A stretch of DNA of 64,000 nt from DASWJZ01 sp963805325 (lineage in GTDB: Bacteria > Pseudomonadota > Alphaproteobacteria > Rhizobiales > Afifellaceae), in contig CAWDTS010000016.1 of NCBI GenBank assembly GCA_963805325.1, forward strand, positions 1 to 64,000, in the 5' to 3' direction. Below, in pieces: positions 26,102-35,025 of the stretch (position 1 is its first letter; each line of letters begins with the position of its first letter). The notes under the pieces were generated by a model, which saw nothing but the letters and a program-made list of their open reading frames with translations, was not told where the DNA came from and searched no databases. Position numbers and translations under genes: made by a program.

Positions 26102-26176
26102 TTTGACCCGGAGCGGACTCTCCGAGCTTCAAACCGGCGCGTGCCTTACTTCCGAATTTGACCCGCACCGGACTCT
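26102..26176. repeat. Two 20-bp direct repeats, 55 bp apart
   Basis: Copies at 26102-26121 and 26157-26176 start TTTGACCCG and end CGGACTCT, differing at two positions. They flank 35 bases without coding potential and lie next to the transposase remnant, so they may be leftovers of a mobile-element end. Confidence 0.5.
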
Positions 26177-26287
26177 TCAACGCCTAGCTTGATGGGTCTC
26201 ACGGCAGGACTTGCGACGCATGCCCCAGTGTGCGGGGTCGCGCTTTAAGACGAGGTCCGGCCCAAGCGGGGGGTCGGCAAATGAACA

Positions 26288-26312
26288 TCCGGCCTGGGGC
26301 AGTCAGGCCGGA
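26288..26312 (-). terminator. Candidate terminator of the peptide-binding protein gene
   Basis: A 9-bp stem (arm TCCGGCCTG) with a 7-base loop lies 22 bases after the stop of the binding-protein gene. On the minus strand it is followed by TGTTCATTTG, which is only moderately T-rich. Confidence 0.5.
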
Positions 26313-26333
26313 GCTGAGAGCGATGTCTCGGTG

Positions 26334-27905
26334 TCACATCGCCGGCGAGAACATATCGGGCGACGTGCGCTCGTCGGAACGCGGGGTAATCTCGATTCCC
26401 TTGCGTGCCGCCCAGGTCGAGCCCTGGAAGTAGAGCGGCACGATGGCGACGTCCTTGATGGCGTCGCTGACGGCCTCGTCGAGTATCTTCGTACGCGCCG
26501 CCGTGTCGACGGTGCCAAGCGCTTCGCCGAGAAGGGTGTCGACCTGCTTGTTGCAGTAGTTACCCCAGTTGACTGCGCCCCAGCCCTTGTCCGGGTCCTT
26601 GCAGGCGATCATCTGGCGGATCGGCGTCGACGCCTCGGTCGTGCTGCCCCAGCCCATCATCGAGACGCCGAAATCACCCTTCTGTCCGCGGCTCGCGATC
26701 ACCGAGAACGGCATGGCGTCGACCGCGGCGTGGATGCCGACGCGGGTCAGCATCTGAGCGATAGCCTGAACGACCTTCTCGTCGTTGATCATGCGGTTGT
26801 TGGGCGAGGCGATCGTGATCTTGAACCCATCCGGATATCCGGCATCCGCGAGCAGCGCCTTGGCCTTCTCCGGATCATAGGGCGGGTTCTCCAGGCTCGG
26901 GATGAAGCCTTCGCCGCCGTCAAAGACGATGTTGTTGGACGGATAAGCGAGCCCCATCATCACGCGCTCGGCAATGGCGTTGCGATCGATCGCAAGATTG
27001 ACCGCCTCTCGAACACGCGCATCCTTGAACGGATTCTTCGGAAGCGGCGCGCCGTCGTTGCCGAGGACGCCGGGCGGCTCGTCACGGCCCGAGTCAAGGA
27101 ACAGAAACACGAAACGCTGCGACTTGCCGGATGCGAAATTGATGCCGGCCTCGTTGCGCATCCGCTCGATGTCCGGGGTCGGCACGTTCTCGATCGCATC
27201 GACCCCTCCCGACAGAAGCGCCGAGGTGCGCGCCGCGTCGTCGGCGATCATGCGGATATGCACGTTTTCCCAGGCCGGGGCTTTACCCCAGTACTTGTCG
27301 TTGCGCTTGAGCGAAAGCTGTTCGTCCGGCGTGAAGGAGACGAACGCGTAAGGACCGGTACCGATGACGCCGTTGCCGAGGTTCATCGCCTTCGTATCGT
27401 TCGCCTCGGCAACAGCCTTGCGGACGATGTAGACACGCGACAGGTCGAGCGTAAGCAGCGGATAAGGCGATGCCGTCTTCAGGCGGACCGTCTTGTCGTC
27501 GACCGCCTCCATCCCGGTGATCGCCTTGGTGTAGGTGGTGAACGGCGCCGGGCTCTCGATCTTGCCGGGACGCTCAAGCGAATAGATTACGTCCTCGGCG
27601 GTGAGCGGCGACCCGTCCTGGAATGTCGCGTCGCGAAGCTTGAACTCCCACGTCACGTCATCGACGTTCGTCCAGGATTCCGCCAATCCGGGCACGAGCT
27701 GACCGTCGCCGGTCAGGATCACCAGCGGCTCGAAGATACTTCCCAATGCGGCGTTGTTTGGGGTCGCGTTCTGGAATTGCGGATCGGTCGACGTGATCGG
27801 CGCACTGATCGCGTAGGTGAGATCCTGAGCACTGGCGCTAAGCGATCCGAACGCGAGAAACAGCGCTGCGACACACATGGAAAGGAAAGTCCGGTCTCTT
27901 CGCAT
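26334..27905 (-). CDS. Peptide/opine ABC transporter substrate-binding protein (SBP_bac_5)
   Basis: 523-aa periplasmic protein of the DppA/OppA family with a signal peptide (cleavage after SASA). Typical segments are IFEPLVILTGDGQLVPGLAESW, WEFKLRDATFQDGSPLTAEDV, the family signature region NGVIGTGPYAFVSF, VREAVNLAIDRN and NPPYDPEKAKALLADAGYP. It supplies ligand to the permease and ATPase genes transcribed in the opposite direction from 28135. The 229-base divergent gap carries a plausible promoter. The ligand class (dipeptide, opine or another amide) cannot be read from sequence. Confidence 0.92.
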   Translation of the reverse strand: MRRDRTFLSMCVAALFLAFGSLSASAQDLTYAISAPITSTDPQFQNATPNNAALGSIFEPLVILTGDGQLVPGLAESWTNVDDVTWEFKLRDATFQDGSPLTAEDVIYSLERPGKIESPAPFTTYTKAITGMEAVDDKTVRLKTASPYPLLTLDLSRVYIVRKAVAEANDTKAMNLGNGVIGTGPYAFVSFTPDEQLSLKRNDKYWGKAPAWENVHIRMIADDAARTSALLSGGVDAIENVPTPDIERMRNEAGINFASGKSQRFVFLFLDSGRDEPPGVLGNDGAPLPKNPFKDARVREAVNLAIDRNAIAERVMMGLAYPSNNIVFDGGEGFIPSLENPPYDPEKAKALLADAGYPDGFKITIASPNNRMINDEKVVQAIAQMLTRVGIHAAVDAMPFSVIASRGQKGDFGVSMMGWGSTTEASTPIRQMIACKDPDKGWGAVNWGNYCNKQVDTLLGEALGTVDTAARTKILDEAVSDAIKDVAIVPLYFQGSTWAARKGIEITPRSDERTSPDMFSPAM

Positions 27906-27931
27906 GAGCAGTCTCCCGATATCTGAGGGGC

Positions 27932-27960
27932 ATACTGTCCTCAGAACTCCCCCGCTTCAA
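27932..27960 (-). promoter_or_regulatory. Candidate promoter of the peptide-binding protein gene
   Basis: On the minus strand TTGAAG (27955-27960) and CAGTAT (27932-27937) are 17 bases apart, with an AT-rich stretch (AATAATTTAAAC) just upstream that is unusual in this GC-rich window. The -10 lies ~27 bases before the ATG at 27905. Confidence 0.38.
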
Positions 27961-28134
27961 CAAATAATTTAAACTTGAACCATCTTGAGCCGTGGGCCTA
28001 ATTTGCAGCGCCTCGGACTCGGATCGCGAGACGCTGCAAGCAGCGCTGTTGAGGCGATCGGCCCGCCTCGAGCTTGCGTTGCATGGGGGCAACGAGTCTG
28101 CAACGCCGCGACGCGGCCGCGGAAAGGAGGGCTC

Positions 28135-29116
28135 GTGTTTGCCTATCTCATTCGCCGCGTTGGGCAATCGCTGCTCATCCTGCTGGTGATGTCGCTGCTC
28201 GTCTTTGTTGCGGTCTATGCGATAGGCAACCCGGTCGAACTCGCTCATCAGTCCCGACGCAGATCAGGCCGAACGGGCCGCAGCGATCCACCATCTCGGT
28301 CTCGACCGGCCGTTTTACGAGCAGTACGCGCTGTTTCTCCGGAATGCCGTGCAGGGAGACCTCGGGAACTCCTTCGTCTACGGCTTGCCCGCGACGGACG
28401 TAATCCTGCAGCGTTTGCCAGCCACACTGGAGCTTGCTGTGATGGCGTTGCTCATGGCTCTGGGGCTCGGTATTCCGCTTGGCGTGCTGGCCGGCCTGAG
28501 GCCCAATTCGGCTCTCGGTCGCTCGATCATGTCCGGCTCGATCCTCGGCTTCTCCATGCCGAGCTTCTGGATCGGGCTGATGCTCATTCTCGTCTTCGCG
28601 GTGCAGCTTCGTATCCTGCCCTCCGGCGGCCGCGGCGAAACGGTGAGCTTCTTCGGCGTAAAGCTGGCGGCCTTCACACTCGATGGGCTACGTCACATGA
28701 TCCTGCCGGCATTCACACTGGCGCTCTACCAAGCCTCCCTGGTCATGCGCATATGCGAGGCGGGGACGCGCGAGGTGGTGGCACAGGACTATATCCGCTT
28801 TGCGCGCGCCAAGGGCTTGAGCCCGATGCGGATTGTGTGCGTGCACGTCTTGAAGAATATCCTTATCCCGGTTGTCACCATCGCCGGGATGGAGTTCGGG
28901 GCGTTGATTGCGTTTGCCGTCGTGGTGGAGACCGTCTTTGCCTATCCGGGGATGGGCAAGTTGCTGATCGATTCCATCAACCGGCTCGACCGCCCCATCA
29001 TCGTGGCCTACCTGCTCACGACCACGCTCATCTTCGTCATCGTGAACTTCACAGTGGACCTCATGTACGCTGCGCTCGACCCGCGCATCCGTCTGAGCGA
29101 TGAGGGCGCAACATGA
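28135..29116 (+). CDS. Peptide ABC transporter permease (DppB type), one-base frameshift
   Basis: Inner-membrane permease. GTG 28135 has a strong AAAGGAGG upstream and begins with the typical YLIRRVGQSLLILLVMSLLVF membrane start. After GNPVEL the frame breaks. Removing one base near 28242-28245 gives LISPDADQAERAAAIHHLGLDRPFYEQYALFL and joins the rest, which contains the EAA loop (AGTREVVAQDYIRFARAKGLS). The corrected product is ~326 aa, normal for the family. The last 4 bases overlap the next gene (ATGA). Sequencing error is likely because every other gene of the operon is intact. Confidence 0.85.
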
Positions 29117-30039
29117 GCGATAGGGCGATGGAGCAGCCCGCTCCGGCGGTCGCGGACAAGGGGCGGCCGGCGAGCCCCTTCAGGCAGCGCGCCGCCGACC
29201 TGTTCGCCTCGCCGAGCGCCGCGGTCGGTCTCGCCATCCTCGTCTGTGCGGCGCTTCTCGCGATCTTCGCGCCGTTGATCACTGCGCAGAATCCTTACGA
29301 CCTGATGCAGCTCGATATCATGGACAACATGCTGCCACCCGGCGCGAAGCTCGGCAACGGCGCCATAGCGTGGCTCGGCACCGATGATCAGGGCCGCGAC
29401 ATGCTGTCCGCCATCATCTACGGCCTGCGAATTTCGCTCGGTGTCGGCATCGTGTCGGTCCTTGCAGCGTCGATCGTCGGATCGACCGTGGGCGTTGCCG
29501 CGGCATTCTTTGGGCGGCGTGTCGACGCGATCGTCATGCGCATCGTCGATCTGCAGCTCTCCTTCCCCTCGATCCTGATCGCGCTGGTTCTGCTCGCTGT
29601 CTTCGGCCGCGGCGTCGACAAGGTGATCATCGCGCTCGTGGCCGTTCAATGGGCCTACTACGCCCGCACCGTGCGCGGCTCGGCCTTGGTCGAGAAGAAC
29701 AAAGACTACATCGCCGCCGCGACCTCTCTGGAGCTCCCCACACGCCGCATCTTGTTCAACCATCTCCTGCCGAATTGTCTGCCGCCGCTCATTGTGGTGG
29801 CGACGGTTCAGGTAGCCCATGCGATCATTCTTGAGTCCTCGCTTTCCTTTCTCGGGGTGGGCGTTCCGGTGACGGAGCCTTCGCTCGGGATGCTGATCTC
29901 GACCGGCTACAGCTACCTTCTGTCCGGCAAGTACTGGATATCGACTTTCCCCGGCGTTGCGCTGGTGATCCTCATCGTAGCGATCAATCTCGTGGGCGAC
30001 AGGCTGCGCGTGATCCTCAACCCGAGGCTCAACGCATGA
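29113..30039 (+). CDS. Peptide ABC transporter permease (DppC type)
   Basis: 308-aa permease with a long cytoplasmic N-terminus and about six membrane segments. The mark of the DppC branch, WLGTDDQGRDMLSAIIYGLRISL, follows the first periplasmic stretch. The EAA loop is KNKDYIAAATSLELPTRRILFNHLLPN. It pairs with the DppB-type permease. ATGA overlaps on both sides couple it to its neighbours. Confidence 0.93.
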   Translation: MSDRAMEQPAPAVADKGRPASPFRQRAADLFASPSAAVGLAILVCAALLAIFAPLITAQNPYDLMQLDIMDNMLPPGAKLGNGAIAWLGTDDQGRDMLSAIIYGLRISLGVGIVSVLAASIVGSTVGVAAAFFGRRVDAIVMRIVDLQLSFPSILIALVLLAVFGRGVDKVIIALVAVQWAYYARTVRGSALVEKNKDYIAAATSLELPTRRILFNHLLPNCLPPLIVVATVQVAHAIILESSLSFLGVGVPVTEPSLGMLISTGYSYLLSGKYWISTFPGVALVILIVAINLVGDRLRVILNPRLNA

Positions 30040-31040
30040 GCGAGCCGGCGCTCAGCGTCCGCGACCTCACGATCACGTTCCAGACGCGCCACGCGCAGGT
30101 CACGGCTGTTCATGGCGTCTCGTTCGACCTCGCGCCCGGCGAGGTGCTGGGGCTCGTCGGTGAATCGGGCTCAGGCAAGTCGGTGACGGGCCTTGCCGTA
30201 ATGGGCCTTCTCGATAGCGCGGGTCGCATAGCCTCCGGATCAGTGCGTCTTTGCGGCACGGAGCTTGTCGGCCTGCCGGACCAGCGGATGCGCAGGCTGC
30301 GCGGCCGCGACATCTCGATGATCTTTCAGGATCCTTCCACGACGCTCAATCCAGTGCTGAGGGTCGACACCCAGATCATTGAGGCTTTGCGTGCGCATGA
30401 GCGCTTGTCACACAAGGCCGCCCGGGAGCAGGCGCTCAAGGCGCTTGAGGCCGTCGGCATCCCGGCTCCTGCCGAGCGACTGACGGCCTATCCGCATCAA
30501 TTCTCCGGTGGGATGCGGCAACGGCTTGCGATCGCCATCGCGCTTCTCCACCGTCCGGCCGTGCTCATCGCGGACGAGCCGACAACCGCACTCGATGTAA
30601 CCATTCAGGCGCAGGTCCTGTCGGAGGTGCAGACGCTGGCGGCCGAACAGGGCACCGGGATGGTGTGGATTTCCCACGACCTGTCCGTCGTCTCAGGCCT
30701 CGCCGATCGCGTGGCGGTCATGTACGCCGGACGCATCGTCGAGACGGGGTCCGTCGCCGACGTTCTCCTCGCCCCGGCCCATCCCTACACGGCGGGGCTC
30801 ATCGCATCCGTCCCCTCGCGCAACCGCCGCGGCGAGCCACTTGCGCAGATAAGAGGTGCGATGCCGTCGCTGGCGGCGGTGCCGCCCGGCTGTCCGTTCC
30901 ACCCTCGCTGCGACTACGCCGATGAGCTGTGCAGCCGCGCCATGCCCGAAGCGACGGGCTTTTGCGACAGGCGCGTGCGTTGCCACCACCCGCTCTTCAG
31001 CGCCGCGCAGGAGAATCAAGACGCGACGCTTCACGCATGA
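30036..31040 (+). CDS. Peptide ABC transporter ATP-binding protein (DppD type)
   Basis: 334-aa ATPase. Walker A GESGSGKS (residues 42-49), Q-loop IFQDPSTTLNPV, signature FSGGMRQRLAIA, Walker B VLIADEPTTALD and H-loop ISHDLSV are intact. The C-terminal oligopeptide-transporter extension with the conserved cysteine pattern (PGCPFHPRCDYADELC) is present and often binds an Fe-S cluster in this family. It overlaps both neighbours by 4 bases. Confidence 0.93.
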   Translation: MSEPALSVRDLTITFQTRHAQVTAVHGVSFDLAPGEVLGLVGESGSGKSVTGLAVMGLLDSAGRIASGSVRLCGTELVGLPDQRMRRLRGRDISMIFQDPSTTLNPVLRVDTQIIEALRAHERLSHKAAREQALKALEAVGIPAPAERLTAYPHQFSGGMRQRLAIAIALLHRPAVLIADEPTTALDVTIQAQVLSEVQTLAAEQGTGMVWISHDLSVVSGLADRVAVMYAGRIVETGSVADVLLAPAHPYTAGLIASVPSRNRRGEPLAQIRGAMPSLAAVPPGCPFHPRCDYADELCSRAMPEATGFCDRRVRCHHPLFSAAQENQDATLHA

Positions 31041-32056
31041 ACGAGCCGATCATCGCCCTCAACGACGTTTGCCGCGATTTCTCGAAGCATGCCGACTATA
31101 CCGAGAGGCTCGCCGGCTGGATCACGGGGCGCGGCGGCCGGAGCAAGGTGCGGGCCGTCGACCACGTCAGCCTCACCGTTGCCCCCGGCGAGGTTCTGGG
31201 CATCGTCGGCAAATCCGGCTGCGGGAAGTCGACCCTCGCGCGGATGATCGCGGGCATCCTGCCGCCGACCGCGGGCACGGTGCGGGTGAACGGGGCAGAC
31301 TTCGGGACCGCTCCGGAGCGGGAACGCCGTGCAGCGAGCCTCGCAGTTCAGATCGTGTTCCAGGATCCGATGGCCTCCCTCAACCCGCGTGCCCGGGTCC
31401 TCGACATCATCGGCGAGGCTCCGGTTGCACACGGCCTGATCGCCGCACGCGACAAGGAGAGCTACGTCTGCGAGCTCTTGGAGCGGGTCGGCCTCGACCG
31501 CGACGCGCGCCGCCTCTACGCGCACCAGTTCTCAGGTGGACAGCGCGCGCGCATCGCGATCGCGCGGGCCCTGGCGGTGAAGCCGTCGGTGCTGGTCTGC
31601 GACGAGTCGACCGCCGCTCTCGACGTCTCGATCCAGGCGCAGATCATCAACCTGTTCATGGCGCTGCGAGCGGAGATGGGCCTGACCTATGTCTTCGTGA
31701 GCCACGACCTCGGCGTGGTCGAGCACATCTCCGACAGGATCGCCGTGATGTATCTCGGCCGCGTGGTGGAGCTCGCCGAAACGGAGGCGATCTTTTCGGA
31801 ACCCAAGCACCCCTATACGCGTGCCCTGCTCGAAGAGGTGCCGCGGTTGGAGCCTGGGAAACGGCGCTTCTCGGCGGTCGAGGGGGAGATGCCGTCGCCG
31901 CTCGATCCGCCGAGTGGCTGCCATTTTCATCCGCGCTGCCCCATCGCCATCGCGCGCTGCGCGGCCGAACGCCCGGAGCTGCGCCGTCTTGAGCGGTTTC
32001 GGAACGCAGCAAGCGCGGAAGGCTCCGAACGCTTCGCCGCATGTCATCTCGCCTGA
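31037..32056 (+). CDS. Peptide ABC transporter ATP-binding protein (DppF type)
   Basis: 339-aa second ATPase of the transporter. Walker A GKSGCGKS, Q-loop VFQDPMASLNPRA, signature FSGGQRARIAIA, Walker B VLVCDESTAALD and H-loop VSHDLGVVEH are visible. The C-terminal motif SGCHFHPRCPIA is also present. ATG 31037 overlaps the previous stop as ATGA. The longer upstream frame is the out-of-frame end of the DppD-type gene. The operon ends here. The convergent M20 peptidase follows after 28 bases. Confidence 0.93.
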   Translation: MNEPIIALNDVCRDFSKHADYTERLAGWITGRGGRSKVRAVDHVSLTVAPGEVLGIVGKSGCGKSTLARMIAGILPPTAGTVRVNGADFGTAPERERRAASLAVQIVFQDPMASLNPRARVLDIIGEAPVAHGLIAARDKESYVCELLERVGLDRDARRLYAHQFSGGQRARIAIARALAVKPSVLVCDESTAALDVSIQAQIINLFMALRAEMGLTYVFVSHDLGVVEHISDRIAVMYLGRVVELAETEAIFSEPKHPYTRALLEEVPRLEPGKRRFSAVEGEMPSPLDPPSGCHFHPRCPIAIARCAAERPELRRLERFRNAASAEGSERFAACHLA

Positions 32057-32084
32057 GCCCCGCGGCAGGTCTCAAGAGAGGTGG

Positions 32085-33470
32085 TCAGGGCCACAGCGCC
32101 GCTTCGCCAAGGTCCCAGTAAAGACCGGCCATGATCGCCAGTCCCTCCTCGAAGATATGACGCGGGACGTGCTCGTCCGGCGCGTGCTGGGAGCAGCCGC
32201 GATAGGAGTGTGGCACCCAGATCGTCTTCATGCCGATGACATCGGCGAAGATGTCGTTGGGCAGCGTGCCACCGAAGTTAGGCAGGATCGCCGGCGGTTT
32301 ACCCATCGTTCGTTCTACCGAGCGCGCGGCGCTTTGAACCCAGGGATCGTCGGGATCGAGGCGTGTCGCGCGCACCAGCGCTTGCTCGCCGAGGCTTGCC
32401 TCGACGTCCGTGAAGCCATTTGCGTCGAGATGCCGGCGGAGTGCCGGCAGCACGTCTTCAGGCTCCACGTCGGCGGTGAAGCGGAGCTGGCATCGCGCCG
32501 TCGCAGATGGCGGGATGGCGCTCACCGGATTGGCCGGATCGCCGACGAGAAAAGTAAGCACTTCGAACGAGCACCAGGCGAACACCTGCTCGGCGCGCGT
32601 CAGGCCCGGCTCGCCCCAGCCGGGATCGGTCATGGGGCCTGCCGGATCGGGCTCGAGCTTACACCCTCGAAGAGCTCGACGGATCGAGGGCAAGATTTCC
32701 TGCGGCGTCCAGCCCGGAACCTTGATCTGTCCGGTCGGTCCGACGATCGCACTGATAGCGTGGGCAAGCCGGATCCCGGGGTTCGACAGCAGCCCGCCCC
32801 AGTTGCCCGAGTGATGCGCCCCATCTCGCGCGTGAATCGACAGGATGATGTCGATCCCTGCGCGCGATCCCATAAAAAGGGTCGGGCGGGCTGCCGACAG
32901 GCGCGGCCCGTCGGAGGCGACGAGGATGTCGGCCGCCAGCCGGTCGCGGTGTGCCGTCGCCAGCTCACGTAGCCCCGGGCAGCCGATCTCCTCACCCATG
33001 TCGACCAGGATCTTGGCGTTGAAGCCGAGCGAGCCGCGCGCCCCGAGGACGGCCCGCAACGCCTCCAGGTTCACCGTGTGCTGGCCCTTGTTGTCGGCGA
33101 CGCCGCGGCCGTACCAGCGCTCGCCCACCTCCGTCAGGGTCCAGGGCGACAGGCCGTCCCGCCAGGCGCCCTCCTGTCCGTTCACCACGTCGCCGTGCGC
33201 GTAGATGAACACGGTGAGCGGCGCCCCGAGCTCTTGCCGCTCTGCGAACAGGAAGGGCGCGGGCGCCGCGGCCTCGTGCAGGAGCTCGGTTCGAAATCCC
33301 ATCGCTTCGACGGCGGGCGCCATTTCCTCTTCGAGGTAGGCACGCAGCATTGCTGCGCGCTCGGGCCGGCGGCTTTCCGTTGGTATGTTGACGCGCCGGG
33401 CGAGCACATCCCAAAACACGCCGGACCGAAATGCCTCACTCGCGATACCAATAGCGGCGTCACGACTCAT
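32085..33470 (-). CDS. M20-family metallopeptidase (dipeptidase-like)
   Basis: 461-aa zinc peptidase. Metal ligands are seen in IYAHGDVVNGQ, GVADNKGQH (bridging Asp), the catalytic glutamate region DMGEEIGCPG and the late HSYRGCSQHAPDEH histidine. A dimerisation lid domain lies in the middle. It resembles the dipeptidase side of M20, not ArgE. ATG 33470 is chosen because the longer frame to 33632 crosses the divergent promoter region. Being next to a peptide importer suggests it hydrolyses the imported compound. Confidence 0.86.
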   Translation of the reverse strand: MSRDAAIGIASEAFRSGVFWDVLARRVNIPTESRRPERAAMLRAYLEEEMAPAVEAMGFRTELLHEAAAPAPFLFAERQELGAPLTVFIYAHGDVVNGQEGAWRDGLSPWTLTEVGERWYGRGVADNKGQHTVNLEALRAVLGARGSLGFNAKILVDMGEEIGCPGLRELATAHRDRLAADILVASDGPRLSAARPTLFMGSRAGIDIILSIHARDGAHHSGNWGGLLSNPGIRLAHAISAIVGPTGQIKVPGWTPQEILPSIRRALRGCKLEPDPAGPMTDPGWGEPGLTRAEQVFAWCSFEVLTFLVGDPANPVSAIPPSATARCQLRFTADVEPEDVLPALRRHLDANGFTDVEASLGEQALVRATRLDPDDPWVQSAARSVERTMGKPPAILPNFGGTLPNDIFADVIGMKTIWVPHSYRGCSQHAPDEHVPRHIFEEGLAIMAGLYWDLGEAALWP

Positions 33471-33630
33471 GATTGCTACGTCTTCCCAGTTGCGCGAAGA
33501 GGGTCGCCCGCGCTCTCGGCAGGCTCCTCGACAATCTTCGAACGGGCTGTTTAACTCAAGCGTCACGTCTTCCTCGGCCGGGCCCGCACATACGCCGCGC
33601 TCAGCCGACAGCCAAAGCTCAGGAGTCATC

Positions 33631-34783
33631 ATGGCGGTCGCGAACGTCGCGGATCATCTTGCGAAGCTTGTTTCGTTTCCGACAATCAGCGCGTCGTCCA
33701 ATCTCGACCTGCTTGCCTATGTTGAGGAGACGGCGCGTCCCTACGGCGCGACGTTCCGCCGGTTCCCCAACAAGGAAGGCGACAAGGCAAGCCTGCTCGT
33801 GACGATCGGGCCGGAGGTCGCCGGCGGGGTCGCCCTCTCCGGCCATACCGATGTGGTGCCCACCGAAGGGCAGGCGTGGACTGCCGACCCGTGGACGCTG
33901 CGCGAGCGCGACGGCTGGCTCGTCGGGCGCGGCACGTCCGACATGAAAGGATTTCTCGCGTCCTGCCTCGCGGCATTGCCGGAAATCGCGAAAGCCCCGC
34001 TGTCGCGCCCTGTCCATCTCGCCTTCTCCTACGATGAGGAAGTGGGCTGCAAGGGCGTGCACGACATGGCCGAATGGCTGGGAGCCTCGGATATGAAGCC
34101 TCGGCTCGCGGTCATCGGCGAGTTCGAGCGAGATGGGCGTCGTCGGCGCGCACAAGGGCGGGCTGATCGGCTGGACGACGGTGCGGGGCAAGCCCGGACA
34201 TTCCTCGCAGCCGGACAAATACGTCAACGCCGTGATGGTGGCGGCCGAGCTCATCGCAGAGATCAACCGCATCCGTGCCGAGATGCGGGACGGTCCGAAG
34301 GTCGAGGGCATCGAGCCGCCCTATTCGACGATCCAGGTCAACCAGATCTCAGGCGGTCTGCACGGCAACATCGTGGCCGAGCAGTGCCGCTTCTTCTGGG
34401 AGATGCGCATCATCCCGGGCGAGAGCGATCTCGCCGTGCTGGAGCGCATGCAAAAATATGCGCGCGAGAAGCTGGAGCCCGCGATGAAGGCCGTCGATCC
34501 GTCGACCGGAATCTCGATCGACGTTCAGGCCCGCATTCCGCCCCTGAAGCGCAACGACGATCCCGCCATCGAGGCGGAGATGCTGGCGCTGACGGGTGCA
34601 GACCATGTGCGGGTTGTCCCTTACGGCACCGAAGCCGGTATCTTTCAGAACGCCGGCGTTCCCGCCATCATCGTTGGGCCCGGCACCAACGGCCAGGCGC
34701 ATCAGCCGGACGAGGCGATTCCCCGCGCACTGCTGGACCGATGCGTGGCGTTCATCGGAAAGGTTGCCGAGACCTGCCGATAG
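33631..34783 (+). CDS. ArgE/acetylornithine deacetylase-like M20 peptidase, frameshifted
   Basis: Zinc deacylase of the ArgE/DapE branch. GHTDVVPTEGQAW, RGTSDMKGFLAS and FSYDEEVGCKGVHDM carry the first metal ligands and the catalytic glutamate. The frame breaks after AVIGE (near 34124) and resumes as MGVVGAHKGGLIGWTTVRGKPGHSS. Two missing bases, or one extra, restore GEP-SSEMGVVGAHKG. The corrected protein is ~384 aa, normal for ArgE. The true substrate may be an N-acyl amino acid brought in by the neighbouring transporter. It is divergent from the other M20 gene. Confidence 0.85.
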
Positions 34784-35025
34784 CGGTCGGCGCCAAGCTT
34801 TGCACAAGTCGATGCCGCACTTGTGGCGAGGGAAAGACCAGACGCCTTGTTGAAGGCCGGATTGCGACTAAGCACAACCGTCTTCGCCATTGGGTGGACG
34901 CCGCTCTGCCGGAGCGGAAGCGACTACGAGGCCATATTCAGATCGGCTGAAGGGGCGTTACGCCGTCTCCCGCAGCAGCGCCTACGGTTGGAAGTTCCCT
35001 GAACTCGTCGGGTCCGCTTCTGGCG
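34784..35025. other. Non-coding debris left of the IS element
   Basis: No gene, RNA or clear regulatory site is recognised. Short open stretches (for example one reading TKHNRLRHWVDAALPERKR) do not match a family I know and lack start signals. This is probably remnant sequence of an older insertion. Confidence 0.4.

Noticed and set aside
34784..34950. Extended C-terminus of the ArgE-like peptidase in the first reading frame
   Set aside because: The conserved protein continues in the other frame and ends at 34783; the extension is arginine-rich nonsense caused by the indel.
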